DNA of 64,000 nucleotides from UBA9160 sp035489755 (GTDB lineage: Bacteria; Myxococcota_A; UBA9160): contig DATGZK010000039.1 of the NCBI GenBank assembly GCA_035489755.1, forward strand, positions 1 to 64,000, written 5' to 3'. Position 1 is the first letter of the stretch. Each line of letters opens with the position of its first letter. Positions 15,807 to 24,031 of the stretch are shown in pieces. Made by a program: the position numbers and the translations under genes. The notes beneath the pieces are model-generated. The model ran no database searches. It saw only the letters and a list, made by a program, of their open reading frames with translations, and was not told the origin of the DNA.

Positions 15807-16336
15807 ATTCGCGATGCGACCTTGGTTGGCCGAGTGCGGGAACGCTGATTTTGCAGCCCGAGAAAATCACGCTCACGCTGGAGCACGAATTAACCCGAGG
15901 GAGTGGATCTAACGCGATCGCTCCGCGGCATTAAGCTTGAGCGGAGCTGGAGCGACCCTCGCGGTAGAGAAGATCCTGGTGTCCGGTGTCCCTCCCGAAC
16001 CGAAATGGCAGCGCTCCAGCGTTCGCTCTTCAGGATCTCAGCTTTGCCGTGGGCTACGACGACATTCATCCAATGAACGTTCGCGCCAGAGACCTTGCGA
16101 TCGGCGAGGCTGTCGTGGGCCAGCTCTACGGAACGATCAAGATCGCCCGGCTGGAAGCCCTCGAGCGGGTCCAGCGGGCTTGACCTGTCACGCGACCGTT
16201 AGGGCCTTGAAGCAACCGACGCGGCTTCGTTCCCGAGCGGGACAGCGCGTGTCTTAGGCGCTTTGGACTATCTTGCACCTCCAAGGCGGTCTGACCGCGG
16301 AGCCCTCCGCTGCGTTCCATGAAATGAGACGATCGC
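15807..16336. other. Intergenic region with a doubtful small frame
   Basis: About 530 bases. A 65-residue frame (GTG 15986 to 16183) ends in a plausible helix (ARDLAIGEAVVGQLYGTIKIARLEALERV) but has no clear ribosome binding site and no family I know. It could be a small gene or a remnant. The promoter of the kinase gene must lie in the right part; no clear boxes seen. Confidence 0.35.
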
Positions 16337-17209
16337 ATGGACTATCGTAAGAAATTTCTCGTCGAACCAGGCCACAAAGTTCGCCTCTCGAAAATCGATC
16401 CGTCCTATTCGGGCAAGCATGAGTCGCACGAGAAGGCGATGCCCGAGATTCAAAAGCACATTGCCCGCATGGACAGGCTGCAGTTCCTGCTCTACGCGGA
16501 CGCCAACCAGTCCCTGCTGGTTGTGCTCCAGGCGCCGGACGCCGCAGGCAAAGACGGAGTCATTCGCCGCCTGTTTACGGGCATGAACCCTCAAGGGACT
16601 TCAGTCGTCGGCTTCAAGCAGCCGAGCAAATCTGAGGCGGCTCACGACTTTCTATGGCGTGCCCATCTAGCAGCGCCCGCCAAGGGCGAGGTCGTGATCT
16701 TCAACCGGTCTCACTACGAAGAAGTCCTCGTCGTGCGTGTGCATAAGCTTGTGCCGAAATCAGTTTGGTCGAAACGCTACGAGCAAATTAACGACTTTGA
16801 GAACCTTCTGACGGAATGCGGTACACGGGTCGTGAAGTTCTTCCTCCACATCAGCGCAGACGAGCAGCTGGCTCGCTTCAAGGAGCGTCTCGACGACCCC
16901 GCACGGCACTGGAAAATCAGTGACGCCGACTACTCCGAGCGTAAATTTTGGTCGCAATATCTGGATGCCTATGAGGATGCCATGGCGCGGACGAGCACCA
17001 AGCATGCCCCCTGGTACGTGATTCCGGCAAACCACAAATGGTTTCGTGACCTTGCGATTGCGCAGATCATTGCGGACACGCTCGCTGAAATGAAACTCAA
17101 ACTACCGCCAACTCTCGTTGACATTGCGGCGATCCGCCGAGAGTACCATGCGGCAAGAGCGGAAGGGACACGCAAGGCGAAGGGCGGAGGACAGAAGCCC
17201 GCCCCATGA
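16337..17209 (+). CDS. ppk2: Polyphosphate kinase 2 family protein
   Basis: 290 residues, the normal length for a one-domain PPK2. These enzymes move phosphate between polyphosphate and nucleoside mono- or diphosphates. Visible motifs: Walker A 'APDAAGKDG' near residue 67, 'GMNPQGTSVVGFKQPS', the lid/Walker B region 'VIFNRSHYEEVLVVRVH', and 'DADYSERKFW' followed by 'APWYVIPANHKWFRDLAIAQI'. The sequence is closest in feel to the AMP/ADP-phosphorylating branch seen in many bacteria, but the class cannot be fixed by eye. A short Lys/Gly-rich tail closes the protein. It stands alone. Confidence 0.92.
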   Translation: MDYRKKFLVEPGHKVRLSKIDPSYSGKHESHEKAMPEIQKHIARMDRLQFLLYADANQSLLVVLQAPDAAGKDGVIRRLFTGMNPQGTSVVGFKQPSKSEAAHDFLWRAHLAAPAKGEVVIFNRSHYEEVLVVRVHKLVPKSVWSKRYEQINDFENLLTECGTRVVKFFLHISADEQLARFKERLDDPARHWKISDADYSERKFWSQYLDAYEDAMARTSTKHAPWYVIPANHKWFRDLAIAQIIADTLAEMKLKLPPTLVDIAAIRREYHAARAEGTRKAKGGGQKPAP

Positions 17210-17489
17210 ATCCTGGAAAGGCTGGAATCAGGAGCTGATCTCAAGTTGAATGCTCAGTCCTTCCCTACCGAAAACAGGGCATTCAAGAGCGCACCCGCTT
17301 CAGCTTCGGATCGCGGAACCATCGTGCGGAAAGCTGGGCCACGATCGCCCCTCGCAGCTCGCGCGCGACGAGCCTAGTTGCCGGTAACCGTTCGAGACTC
17401 GTGACCGATCTTCTGCGCGGTGCAACGGATCTCCGTACTCCGTGCGGAACACGAAGGCCCGAGCTCAGCTCCGAACAGACCGACGGAAT

Positions 17490-17579
17490 CTAACGGAAGC
17501 TACGCGCAAGCAGGTAGAGCAAGTAGTACAACACGAGAATGCATATCGCGATCAAAGCGTAACGGACAGGCCGCTTCAT
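17490..17579 (-). CDS. 29-residue single-span membrane peptide
   Basis: A short frame from ATG 17579 to TAG 17490 with an excellent ribosome binding site (GGGAGGGAACG just before the ATG). The product is a basic N-terminus (MKRPVRY), an unbroken hydrophobic stretch of 18 residues rich in Leu, Ile and Tyr, and a short basic tail (ARSFR): a textbook small membrane protein. No neighbour on the same strand suggests a partner. Confidence rests on the ribosome binding site and the clean hydrophobic pattern. Confidence 0.55.
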   Translation of the reverse strand: MKRPVRYALIAICILVLYYLLYLLARSFR

Positions 17580-17882
17580 CGTTCCCTCCCCTCGCAACGC
17601 GGTCTCGGCGCCACACGCCGCACTCTCTGGACGCCTGAGCTAGGCAGAGGCTGCCATGGATGCGCGCGACGCTCTGGTGCGGAGCTCCCATGGACGGTTC
17701 AGAAGCCCCGATTGCCATCCGACATCCTATCTCTTTATTTGCGCACTCGGCTCTGCAAAGATTTCGCCGGTCGTAAGAGTGTGGGCGCGACCCCATGCTA
17801 GGATGCAGCGCGCCCGATGACGTCGGGAACACAACGCGGCCCGACCGATCGGAATATGAGATTGCGGCCGCCGAAAGGTCCC
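17580..17882. other. Intergenic region with a candidate promoter
   Basis: About 300 bases. CATGCTAGGATGC (17794-17806) is 12 of 13 identical to the -10 region before the 2192 gene and would serve the hydrolase that starts at 17883. A good -35 box is not evident. The promoter and leader of the 29-residue peptide lie at the left end. No other gene seen. Confidence 0.4.
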
Positions 17883-18695
17883 ATGGCAGACCGAAGCCTC
17901 TCGGAACGCGATGCACTCGAAGACTTCGAACAGCGCCAGATCACGCTTCTCGGAACCCAAAAGCTCGTCTTCGTCGCGGGCACCGGGCCCGCAGTCATCG
18001 TGATGACGGAGATGCCGGGGATCTCCCCCCACGTCGGCCGTTTCGCGCGCTTTGTGAGCGATGCCGGTTTCACGGTCTGGATGCCGAACCTCTTCGGTGA
18101 TCCCGGTAGACCGATCTCGATCGGTTACGGCGTAAAGGAGATCGCGAAGGCGTGCGTCAGCCGCGAGTTCCGCGCCTTCGCATCGAATCAGTCCAGTCCG
18201 GTGACGCAGTGGCTGCGCGCCCTCGCTGCCCATGCGCACCCGCTCTGCGGCGGAAGGGGTGTCGGCGCAATCGGGATGTGCTTCACGGGGAATTTCGCAC
18301 TCTCGATGATGCTTGAGCCCGCGATGCTGGCGCCGGTCCTCTCGCAGCCCTCCCTCCCCTTCTTCAACGCCGCGGGCATGCACATCGCCCCCGACGAGCT
18401 CCGCGCAGTCAAGGCGCGGCTCGATCAGGAGAACCTCACAGTCCGCGCCTATCGGTTCGAAGGCGATCCTTTCTGCAAGGCCGCGCGCTTCGCCGCGTAC
18501 GAACAGGCGTTGGGGGATCGCTTCGAAGGACGCGTGCTCCCCGACTCTGCAGCCGCGCAGGGGACACCGATGCGTCCGCATAGTGTCGTCACCCTCCACC
18601 TCATCGATCGGGAAGGTGAACCCACAAGACAGGCCGTGGACGAGATCCTGGAATTCTTCCGGGGGCGACTCCTGAATCGCCAGCCGGACGCCTGA
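17883..18695 (+). CDS. Dienelactone-hydrolase family protein
   Basis: 270 residues from the ATG at 17883, with AAAGG nearby; an in-frame ATG at 17856 is less well placed. The alpha/beta-hydrolase core has the dienelactone hydrolase hallmark of a Cys nucleophile in 'GAIGMCFTGNFAL'. The N-terminal part 'PAVIVMTEMPGISPHVGRFARFVSDAGFTVWMPNLFG' is typical of the family, and 'HSVVTLHLID' near the end supplies the His. Substrates in this family include lactones and esters from aromatic breakdown. No aromatic-degradation genes are nearby, so the substrate is unknown. Confidence 0.88.
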   Translation: MADRSLSERDALEDFEQRQITLLGTQKLVFVAGTGPAVIVMTEMPGISPHVGRFARFVSDAGFTVWMPNLFGDPGRPISIGYGVKEIAKACVSREFRAFASNQSSPVTQWLRALAAHAHPLCGGRGVGAIGMCFTGNFALSMMLEPAMLAPVLSQPSLPFFNAAGMHIAPDELRAVKARLDQENLTVRAYRFEGDPFCKAARFAAYEQALGDRFEGRVLPDSAAAQGTPMRPHSVVTLHLIDREGEPTRQAVDEILEFFRGRLLNRQPDA

Positions 18696-18740
18696 TCCGC
18701 GGTCCCGGGGAGCGGCAGACGCATCTGTCTCCGACTGGCC

Positions 18741-21128
18741 TTACGGCTCCCGGCCAAGCTCCAGGATGCGCCAACCGCCTCCACCCTGCACGACCGTGGC
18801 CTTCATCTTTCCCTCGCCGATTACCTCGCTGCGTCCGTCTTGGGTGATCCCCCGAATCGCCTGTGTGAAGTGGACCGTAGTCCCCTTTGCTCCGGGCTCT
18901 TCGGAAACGTACGCGATCGTTGCGTCAAGGTATGCGTAGCGATCGCAGCTCTCACCGATAGATTGCGACACTGCTCTTGGGACAAGGGTCGCGAGCGTCT
19001 CACGATCACAGCTCTTGATCGCCTGGCTGTACTCGCCGAGCACCTGGCGCGAAGGAGACGCCAGAGCCCCCGGGGCGGGATTGCTCCCAACGGATCCCGC
19101 CACCGAGGAACCCTGTGGGGGCTCCCCCACTCGAAAAATCTGCGTCTGAGCCGCTGAGCCGCCACGCCCGTCGGTCGCCGTCACCACAAGCCGATAGTTG
19201 CCCGGGATCGACGGTCTGAAGATGAGTTCGCCGCCGCTCGTCGTTTCACGCTTGCCGCCTGGATCTGTCAGCTCAAAATGGATCGACGCCGGAATCCCGT
19301 CCGCGCTCTTTGCATGGGCGCGGATCGTGCGGCTCCCTCCGACCTTGAGATCAGCGGCATCGACGCGATCGAGCGTCAGGACGGGCGCGGGAAAAGCGCC
19401 CACGGCTCGCTCGGCCTCTCCGAACGCTTGACTCGCAGCGATGGCATTTTTCGACCTGAGGGCGTCTGTCCCGCTTGCGAGGAGCTGTCGAGACTTCACA
19501 CAAGCCGCTGCACTCGCCGATATTGGCGCTGTGCACGCGCTCTCGACGCGTTTGGATGCGGACTTCTCTGCATTGCGCGCTTCCGCAAGAGCGCGGCTGG
19601 CCGCGTCACCTGCTGCGCCGTATGCGGCGATCGCCTGCCCGAGGTGACTGCCGCTCTCTGGACCCCCTTGGGAGGCTTCCTTTGCAAGAGTCTCTGCACG
19701 GCGAAAATCCTTCGGGGCAGATTCCTGGGCTCCCGCGAGCGCGGCGCTATCCCTCGCAGCGCCAAGCGCGCTTCTGAGCTTCTGCGTCGCTTGCGCCAGC
19801 GATTCCTCCCCGAGGCGGCTCGCCCTTGTGTACGCGGCATCGGCCGAATCCCAGGAAGACTCTCGCCATGCACCCTCCGCAGCGTCGAGCGCGGCTCGGA
19901 ACTCGCTAAGATCGTTCGGAGTGAAAGCGCTCGGTGGTGTACCCTCCACCTTCCGTCGTAACTCTAGGGCTGCGAGCCGGCGTGAAATCTGTTCGCTCGT
20001 TGGAGCCGAAACCTGAGTGTCCGCGGGCGCAGAACGAGGGTTCTGCTTCGCCGGCTGATCCGGCTGTACGCCAGGCGTGTGCAGATTGGCGAGTGGGTGA
20101 GGCAGGATTCGAACCAAGTAGAATCCAGCCCCAACGAGCAATGCGAATGCGAAGACTCCGCCGAGCAGCCGAGGACCAGGGCGGATTCGGCGCTCCTTGC
20201 GCCTGGTGCGGCCTTCATCGACAGCGCGGATCAGGGCCGCGCGCATCTCATTTGCATCGCGGAAGCGTTTTTGCGGGTCGAGATTGACCGCCTTCGCGAT
20301 GACCTCGCGAATCGCAAGGGGCACCTTCTTGTCCTTATAGCCGAGTCGAAATCGCTTCCCATCACGGACGGCGAGTGCGTAAAACTCAAGCACACTCGCA
20401 TATGTATGTCCGCTGGTGGTTACGCCGGGCAGATCTTCATAAGGATGGACGCCCGTCAGTGCCTCGAAGAAGCACAGTCCGACCGAGAACACGTCGCTCC
20501 CCGGACTAATCTCCTTGAGCTTAATCTGTTCGGGTGACGCATAGCGAACAGTCCCGATGAACGCGTTGAATTCGGTAAGTCGCGCCTCGTCGGCGATCGA
20601 CCTCGTCTCGTCAGCATTTGCGGGAGGTGTGGCGCGCTGTACGCGTGCAATCCCAAGGTCAAAAAGTTTTGCCTGGCCCTCAGCGGTGAGCTGAATGTTG
20701 GACGGCTTGATGTCGCGGTGGATGATCCGGCCAGGCTCGTGGGAGTGCAGGAGACCCAGACCCTGAAGAACTCCCGCGAAAAGGTCGGCGGCCCGCTCCC
20801 AATCGAGTGGACCCTCATCCTCGATCACCTTCCGCAGGTCCCTCCCAGTGAAGAGCTCCATCACATAGAAATGACAGCCCGTCCGCTCGTCCTGTCCCCG
20901 ATCGAAGATCGTGACGATGTGCGGATCGTTGAACGATGCGAGGAGTTCAGCCTCTTTCCGAAAGCGGCGGTACTGCTCGCCTTCGCCTGCCTCGGGCCGA
21001 AGCATCTTGAGCGCGCAGCGACGTCCGAGGTTCTCGTCCAACACCTCGAATACCCATGAGAATCCGCCCGCGCCGAGGAATCGGACCACCCGCCAGCGGC
21101 CTACGTGCTTGACCTCTTCATGGTTCAC
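18741..21128 (-). CDS. Membrane Ser/Thr protein kinase with periplasmic sensor-like part
   Basis: 795 residues from the GTG at 21128, chosen because GGAGAG lies eight bases upstream. The N-terminal kinase is complete: 'LGAGGFSWVFEV' loop, 'CALKML' lysine, 'HRDIKPSN' catalytic loop, 'DLG' in place of DFG, and 'GTVRYASPEQ'. A basic linker (RTRRKERR) and one membrane helix (LLGGVFAFALLVGAGFYLV, about residue 330) follow. The outer part has an Ala-rich helical region, an immunoglobulin/PKD-like beta domain (HFELTDPGGK..., YRLVVTATDGRGG) and a C-terminal domain resembling NTF2/SnoaL folds. It lacks PASTA repeats, so the signal sensed is unlikely to be muropeptides. Convergent with the hydrolase gene. 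Confidence 0.9.
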   Translation of the reverse strand: MNHEEVKHVGRWRVVRFLGAGGFSWVFEVLDENLGRRCALKMLRPEAGEGEQYRRFRKEAELLASFNDPHIVTIFDRGQDERTGCHFYVMELFTGRDLRKVIEDEGPLDWERAADLFAGVLQGLGLLHSHEPGRIIHRDIKPSNIQLTAEGQAKLFDLGIARVQRATPPANADETRSIADEARLTEFNAFIGTVRYASPEQIKLKEISPGSDVFSVGLCFFEALTGVHPYEDLPGVTTSGHTYASVLEFYALAVRDGKRFRLGYKDKKVPLAIREVIAKAVNLDPQKRFRDANEMRAALIRAVDEGRTRRKERRIRPGPRLLGGVFAFALLVGAGFYLVRILPHPLANLHTPGVQPDQPAKQNPRSAPADTQVSAPTSEQISRRLAALELRRKVEGTPPSAFTPNDLSEFRAALDAAEGAWRESSWDSADAAYTRASRLGEESLAQATQKLRSALGAARDSAALAGAQESAPKDFRRAETLAKEASQGGPESGSHLGQAIAAYGAAGDAASRALAEARNAEKSASKRVESACTAPISASAAACVKSRQLLASGTDALRSKNAIAASQAFGEAERAVGAFPAPVLTLDRVDAADLKVGGSRTIRAHAKSADGIPASIHFELTDPGGKRETTSGGELIFRPSIPGNYRLVVTATDGRGGSAAQTQIFRVGEPPQGSSVAGSVGSNPAPGALASPSRQVLGEYSQAIKSCDRETLATLVPRAVSQSIGESCDRYAYLDATIAYVSEEPGAKGTTVHFTQAIRGITQDGRSEVIGEGKMKATVVQGGGGWRILELGREP

Positions 21129-21584
21129 GGCGCGTTCTCTCCGCGGCAAAGGGGCTGCGACGGCGACGGGCCCGGGGACTCCCTGGATGGCCATGCCGCT
21201 GCGTCCGCATGGTGGTTTGCATCTCGAGATGGAGAAGACCCAAGGCGCCTGCCGAGGAACCCGGCATGATCGCCGCGATCGCGTACATCCCGCTCGAGCC
21301 TCAAAGGCGGCCCGTATTCCGCCCGCAGCGGAGACATCGGTTGGATTATATTCCGATGAGCAGCCGCTCGGGGCTCTGCACCCCCAGTCCGATCGCTAGC
21401 GGCGCGATGCGGCAGATCCCGGGGGCGGGACCCATCGAACGGACGAAATTGGGGCCTTCTCGGCCTCGCCTACGATTCGCACGCTTGCCGGCACAGGCAT
21501 CACGACGTTGACGAAAGCTTCCCCGAACAGATGCGACCGCATCCACTCGGCAGTCGCTGCAGGCTCTTGAAGGAGGAGTAAAAC
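21129..21584. other. Divergent intergenic region
   Basis: About 450 bases between the leftward kinase gene and the rightward lipoprotein gene, so it should hold two promoters. I find no convincing pair of boxes and no gene. AGGAGG before 21585 is the ribosome binding site of the lipoprotein. Confidence 0.4.
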
Positions 21585-22061
21585 ATGTCGTGGAGGGCCG
21601 CCGCTGCGTTGGGTTGCGCGTTTCTGTGCACAGCGCTCGCCTGCGAGCTCGGACCTGCCCAGCACGACCTCAGTACGGAGCTGCCGCCTCTACAGCCGGA
21701 CCAGGCTCGAATCATCTTGTACATGGTGGTTGCGAATGAACTCCCCGCGTACTGTCCCAATCTTACTGTCGATGGCGAGCCGGTGGGAAAGCTGTGCGTG
21801 GGCACCTTCTTCTATGTGGATCAATCGCCGGGCGTTCATCAGGTCGGCGTTGGGATCGACAAGAACCTAACTGCGTTTGGCCAGCAAGGCGCGACAGAGC
21901 CCATCGATCTCAAAATTGGACCCGGTGGTACTGCGTATGTGCAGGTCCAAGCGCTCGCGATGTCGCAGATGGCAAAAGTAGTGCTCACAAGGGAGGCCGC
22001 CGCGAATGGTCTGCGGGATATCTCGTCGCTGCGCCTCGGAAAGCGCCAGACCGTCCAATAG
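21585..22061 (+). CDS. Lipoprotein resembling DUF2846
   Basis: 158 residues, ATG at 21585 after a strong AGGAGG. Lipobox CTALAC near residue 20. The mature part 'QARIILYMVVANELPAYCPNLTVDGEPVGKL' and 'YVDQSPGVHQV' follows the DUF2846 layout: a first strand, a vdG-xxVG turn, then a pGxH motif. The family is periplasmic and uncharacterised. The sulfatase remnant begins about 60 bases after its stop. Confidence 0.72.
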   Translation: MSWRAAAALGCAFLCTALACELGPAQHDLSTELPPLQPDQARIILYMVVANELPAYCPNLTVDGEPVGKLCVGTFFYVDQSPGVHQVGVGIDKNLTAFGQQGATEPIDLKIGPGGTAYVQVQALAMSQMAKVVLTREAAANGLRDISSLRLGKRQTVQ

Positions 22062-22122
22062 TCTTGGCTGCTCCCATCCCTCCGCCCGATCCTGTGGCTG
22101 TCGAAGACACGGCCCCGAAGCG

Positions 22123-22485
22123 CTTTCCCCCGGCAAGCACACGCTTGAGTTCGATTTCAAGTACGACGGCTTGGGCATCGCCACGCTCGCGTTCAACAAC
22201 CTGAGCGGCATCGGCCGAAGTGGCACAGGCGTCCTCAAGGTCGACGGCAAGGAAGTTGCGAATCAGAAGATGGAACGAACGCTCCCTCTCATCTTGCAGT
22301 GGGACGAGAACTTTGACATCGGTGCCGATACCGGAACTCCTGTCAATGACGAGGACTACCAGGTGCCGTTCCGATTTACCGACAAGCTGAACAAGCTGAC
22401 CCTGAAGGTCGACCGGCCGAAGCTCACACCGGCCGACGAAAAGAAGCTGATGGAAGCCCAGCGAGACAACAAGGTGAGCGAGTAG
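22123..22485 (+). pseudogene. Arylsulfatase C-terminal remnant
   Basis: About 120 codons match the beta-sandwich C-terminal domain of type I arylsulfatases: 'SPGKHTLEFDFKYDG', 'VLKVDGKEVANQKMERT', 'DIGADTGTPVNDEDY' and 'FTDKLNKLTLKVDRPK'. The catalytic N-terminal domain (with the CxPxR motif) is absent upstream, where the sequence reads instead as the lipoprotein gene and a short gap. The frame still ends in a normal stop. It is most likely the tail of a deleted gene. An in-frame GTG/ATG upstream at 22006 lies inside the lipoprotein gene and gives no sensible protein. Confidence 0.75.
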
Positions 22486-22896
22486 CGGAAGCCGAAAGTG
22501 GGCAGAGGGAGAGGATAGTCTCCGAGCTTCTCCGGGAGGTGGGAGGCTCAGCCCCTTCTGACGAGCGAGGGGCCCGCTGGACCGTCCAGCTCTCTCGCAG
22601 CGCCCTCTCCAAGAACAGCGCACGGATGTGCGGACCGCTGCGCGGCTTCGGACGAAGCCCCGCTCGCGCGCCCCCCGGAGTCGTGGAGCGTGCTGCGGGA
22701 TCTTTGCCACGGGATCCATTCGAAAAAGAGCTGGAATCGATCTCGGGAACCTCATAATGTGAGCGGGTTCCCGAGTGGTGGAATGGCGTGGAATGACTTC
22801 GGCTCGGAGGCGGAGAGAGAGCGGGAAGCCTGAGTGCAACTCTGCAGACTGGCGCGCATTGGAGCACGCGCGGGGACCTCTTGGAGGGTGGCAGCG
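22486..22896. other. Intergenic region with a hairpin upstream of the oxidase operon
   Basis: CTCGGGAACC (22742-22751) and GGTTCCCGAG (22766-22775) make a 10-bp stem; an inner CTCA/TGAG pair extends it within the loop. No T-tract follows. It sits about 120 bases before coxB and could be a leader structure, an operator or a terminator for upstream transcription. No gene seen in the rest. Confidence 0.45.
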
Positions 22897-24015
22897 ATGC
22901 AGCGCGAAGAGCGGGCAGATCCCACCAGTCTCCGACAGCGCGTCGCCGAGTCGCCCGTGAGGAAATGGCGCTTCCACGGGCGGAGCATGCACCCAGTTTG
23001 CGCGATCTCGATCTGCGTCGCAGGGTGGCTGTTTGCGGCGGGAGTCGTCGAGGCTCACGAACCTATCGCGCAACCGAATATCTTCGATCCCTCGTCCACG
23101 CCAGCCTACGCAATCCGCGAGCTCTCGTGGCTCGTGCTCGGCATCACGGGTGGCATCTTTGCACTGGTCGCGGGCCTCCTCGCCTACATCCTGGTCCGAT
23201 TCCGAGGCCGGACAGGGGATAAGAGCGGGGAACCTTCCCAGATCTATGGCAGCCCTCGCATTGAGTTGGCGTGGACGCTCGTACCGCTGCTGATCGTCGT
23301 CGTGCTCTTCCTCACGACGGCCCGGTACATTTTTGCGATCGAGCTCGCACGACCCAAGGCCGGCGCGCTCGAGGTGACCATCGTGGGCCACCAGTGGTGG
23401 TGGGAGATCCGCTACCCAGCACTCGGCGTCGTCACCGCCAACGAGCTCCACCTGCCGCTCAGCGACCCGCCCGGATCTGACCCGACCTTCATTACCTTGC
23501 AGTCAGCGGATGTGATTCATAGCTTTTGGGTGCCGCAGCTCGCCGGCAAGCTCGACCTCATCCCGAACAAGACGAATCGTCTGTGGCTTGAGCCGCTCCG
23601 CCCGGGAACCTACGTGGGCCAGTGTGCGCAGTTCTGCGGTGTGCAGCACGCGGGAATGCTTCTCCGGGTTGTCGTCCACCCGAAGGCGGAGTTCGAGGCG
23701 TGGGTGGCCGCGCAACGGGCGCCGGCCGTGGACGACCCGTCTGCGCGCCCCGGCCGGCAAGTGTTCGAGTCGGTCGCGTGCGTGAGCTGCCACACGGTTC
23801 GGGGGACGCGCGCGACGGGCGTTTTCGGGCCAGACCTAACCCACCTCATGAGCCGAACCATGCTCGGGTCCGGCATCACCGAGAACACAACCGACCATCT
23901 TCACGCTTGGGTAAACGATCCGACGCGGCTAAAGCCAGGAGTTCTGATGCCCGCGATGGCTCTCTCGCCCGAGGACCTCGATCAGGTCGTTGCGTACCTC
24001 GCGACCCTGCGATAG
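22897..24015 (+). CDS. coxB: Cytochrome c oxidase subunit II with fused cytochrome c (caa3 type)
   Basis: 372 residues from the ATG at 22897 (GGAGGG about 10 bases upstream; the later ATG at 22987 starts nearer the signal peptide and is an alternative). Signal region CAISICVAGWLFAAGVVEA, two membrane helices, then the CuA domain with 'GHQWWWEIRY', 'VIHSFWVPQL' and 'GQCAQFCGVQHAGM' (two Cys, two His, Met and Glu/Gln ligands in order). The C-terminal 90 residues are a cytochrome c with 'CVSCH' and a distal Met in 'LMPAMALS', so electrons can enter without a separate cytochrome c. First gene of the respiratory operon. Confidence 0.94.
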   Translation: MQREERADPTSLRQRVAESPVRKWRFHGRSMHPVCAISICVAGWLFAAGVVEAHEPIAQPNIFDPSSTPAYAIRELSWLVLGITGGIFALVAGLLAYILVRFRGRTGDKSGEPSQIYGSPRIELAWTLVPLLIVVVLFLTTARYIFAIELARPKAGALEVTIVGHQWWWEIRYPALGVVTANELHLPLSDPPGSDPTFITLQSADVIHSFWVPQLAGKLDLIPNKTNRLWLEPLRPGTYVGQCAQFCGVQHAGMLLRVVVHPKAEFEAWVAAQRAPAVDDPSARPGRQVFESVACVSCHTVRGTRATGVFGPDLTHLMSRTMLGSGITENTTDHLHAWVNDPTRLKPGVLMPAMALSPEDLDQVVAYLATLR

Positions 24016-24031
24016 GGCGGAACGGAGTCTC

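Noticed and set aside
15986..16183. Small gene of 65 residues
   Set aside because: No ribosome binding site and no family; kept only as a remark in the intergenic entry.
22006..22122. Start of a full gene in the sulfatase-tail frame
   Set aside because: This part lies within the lipoprotein gene and reads as Ser/Cys/Arg-rich nonsense; only the codons from 22123 match a family.
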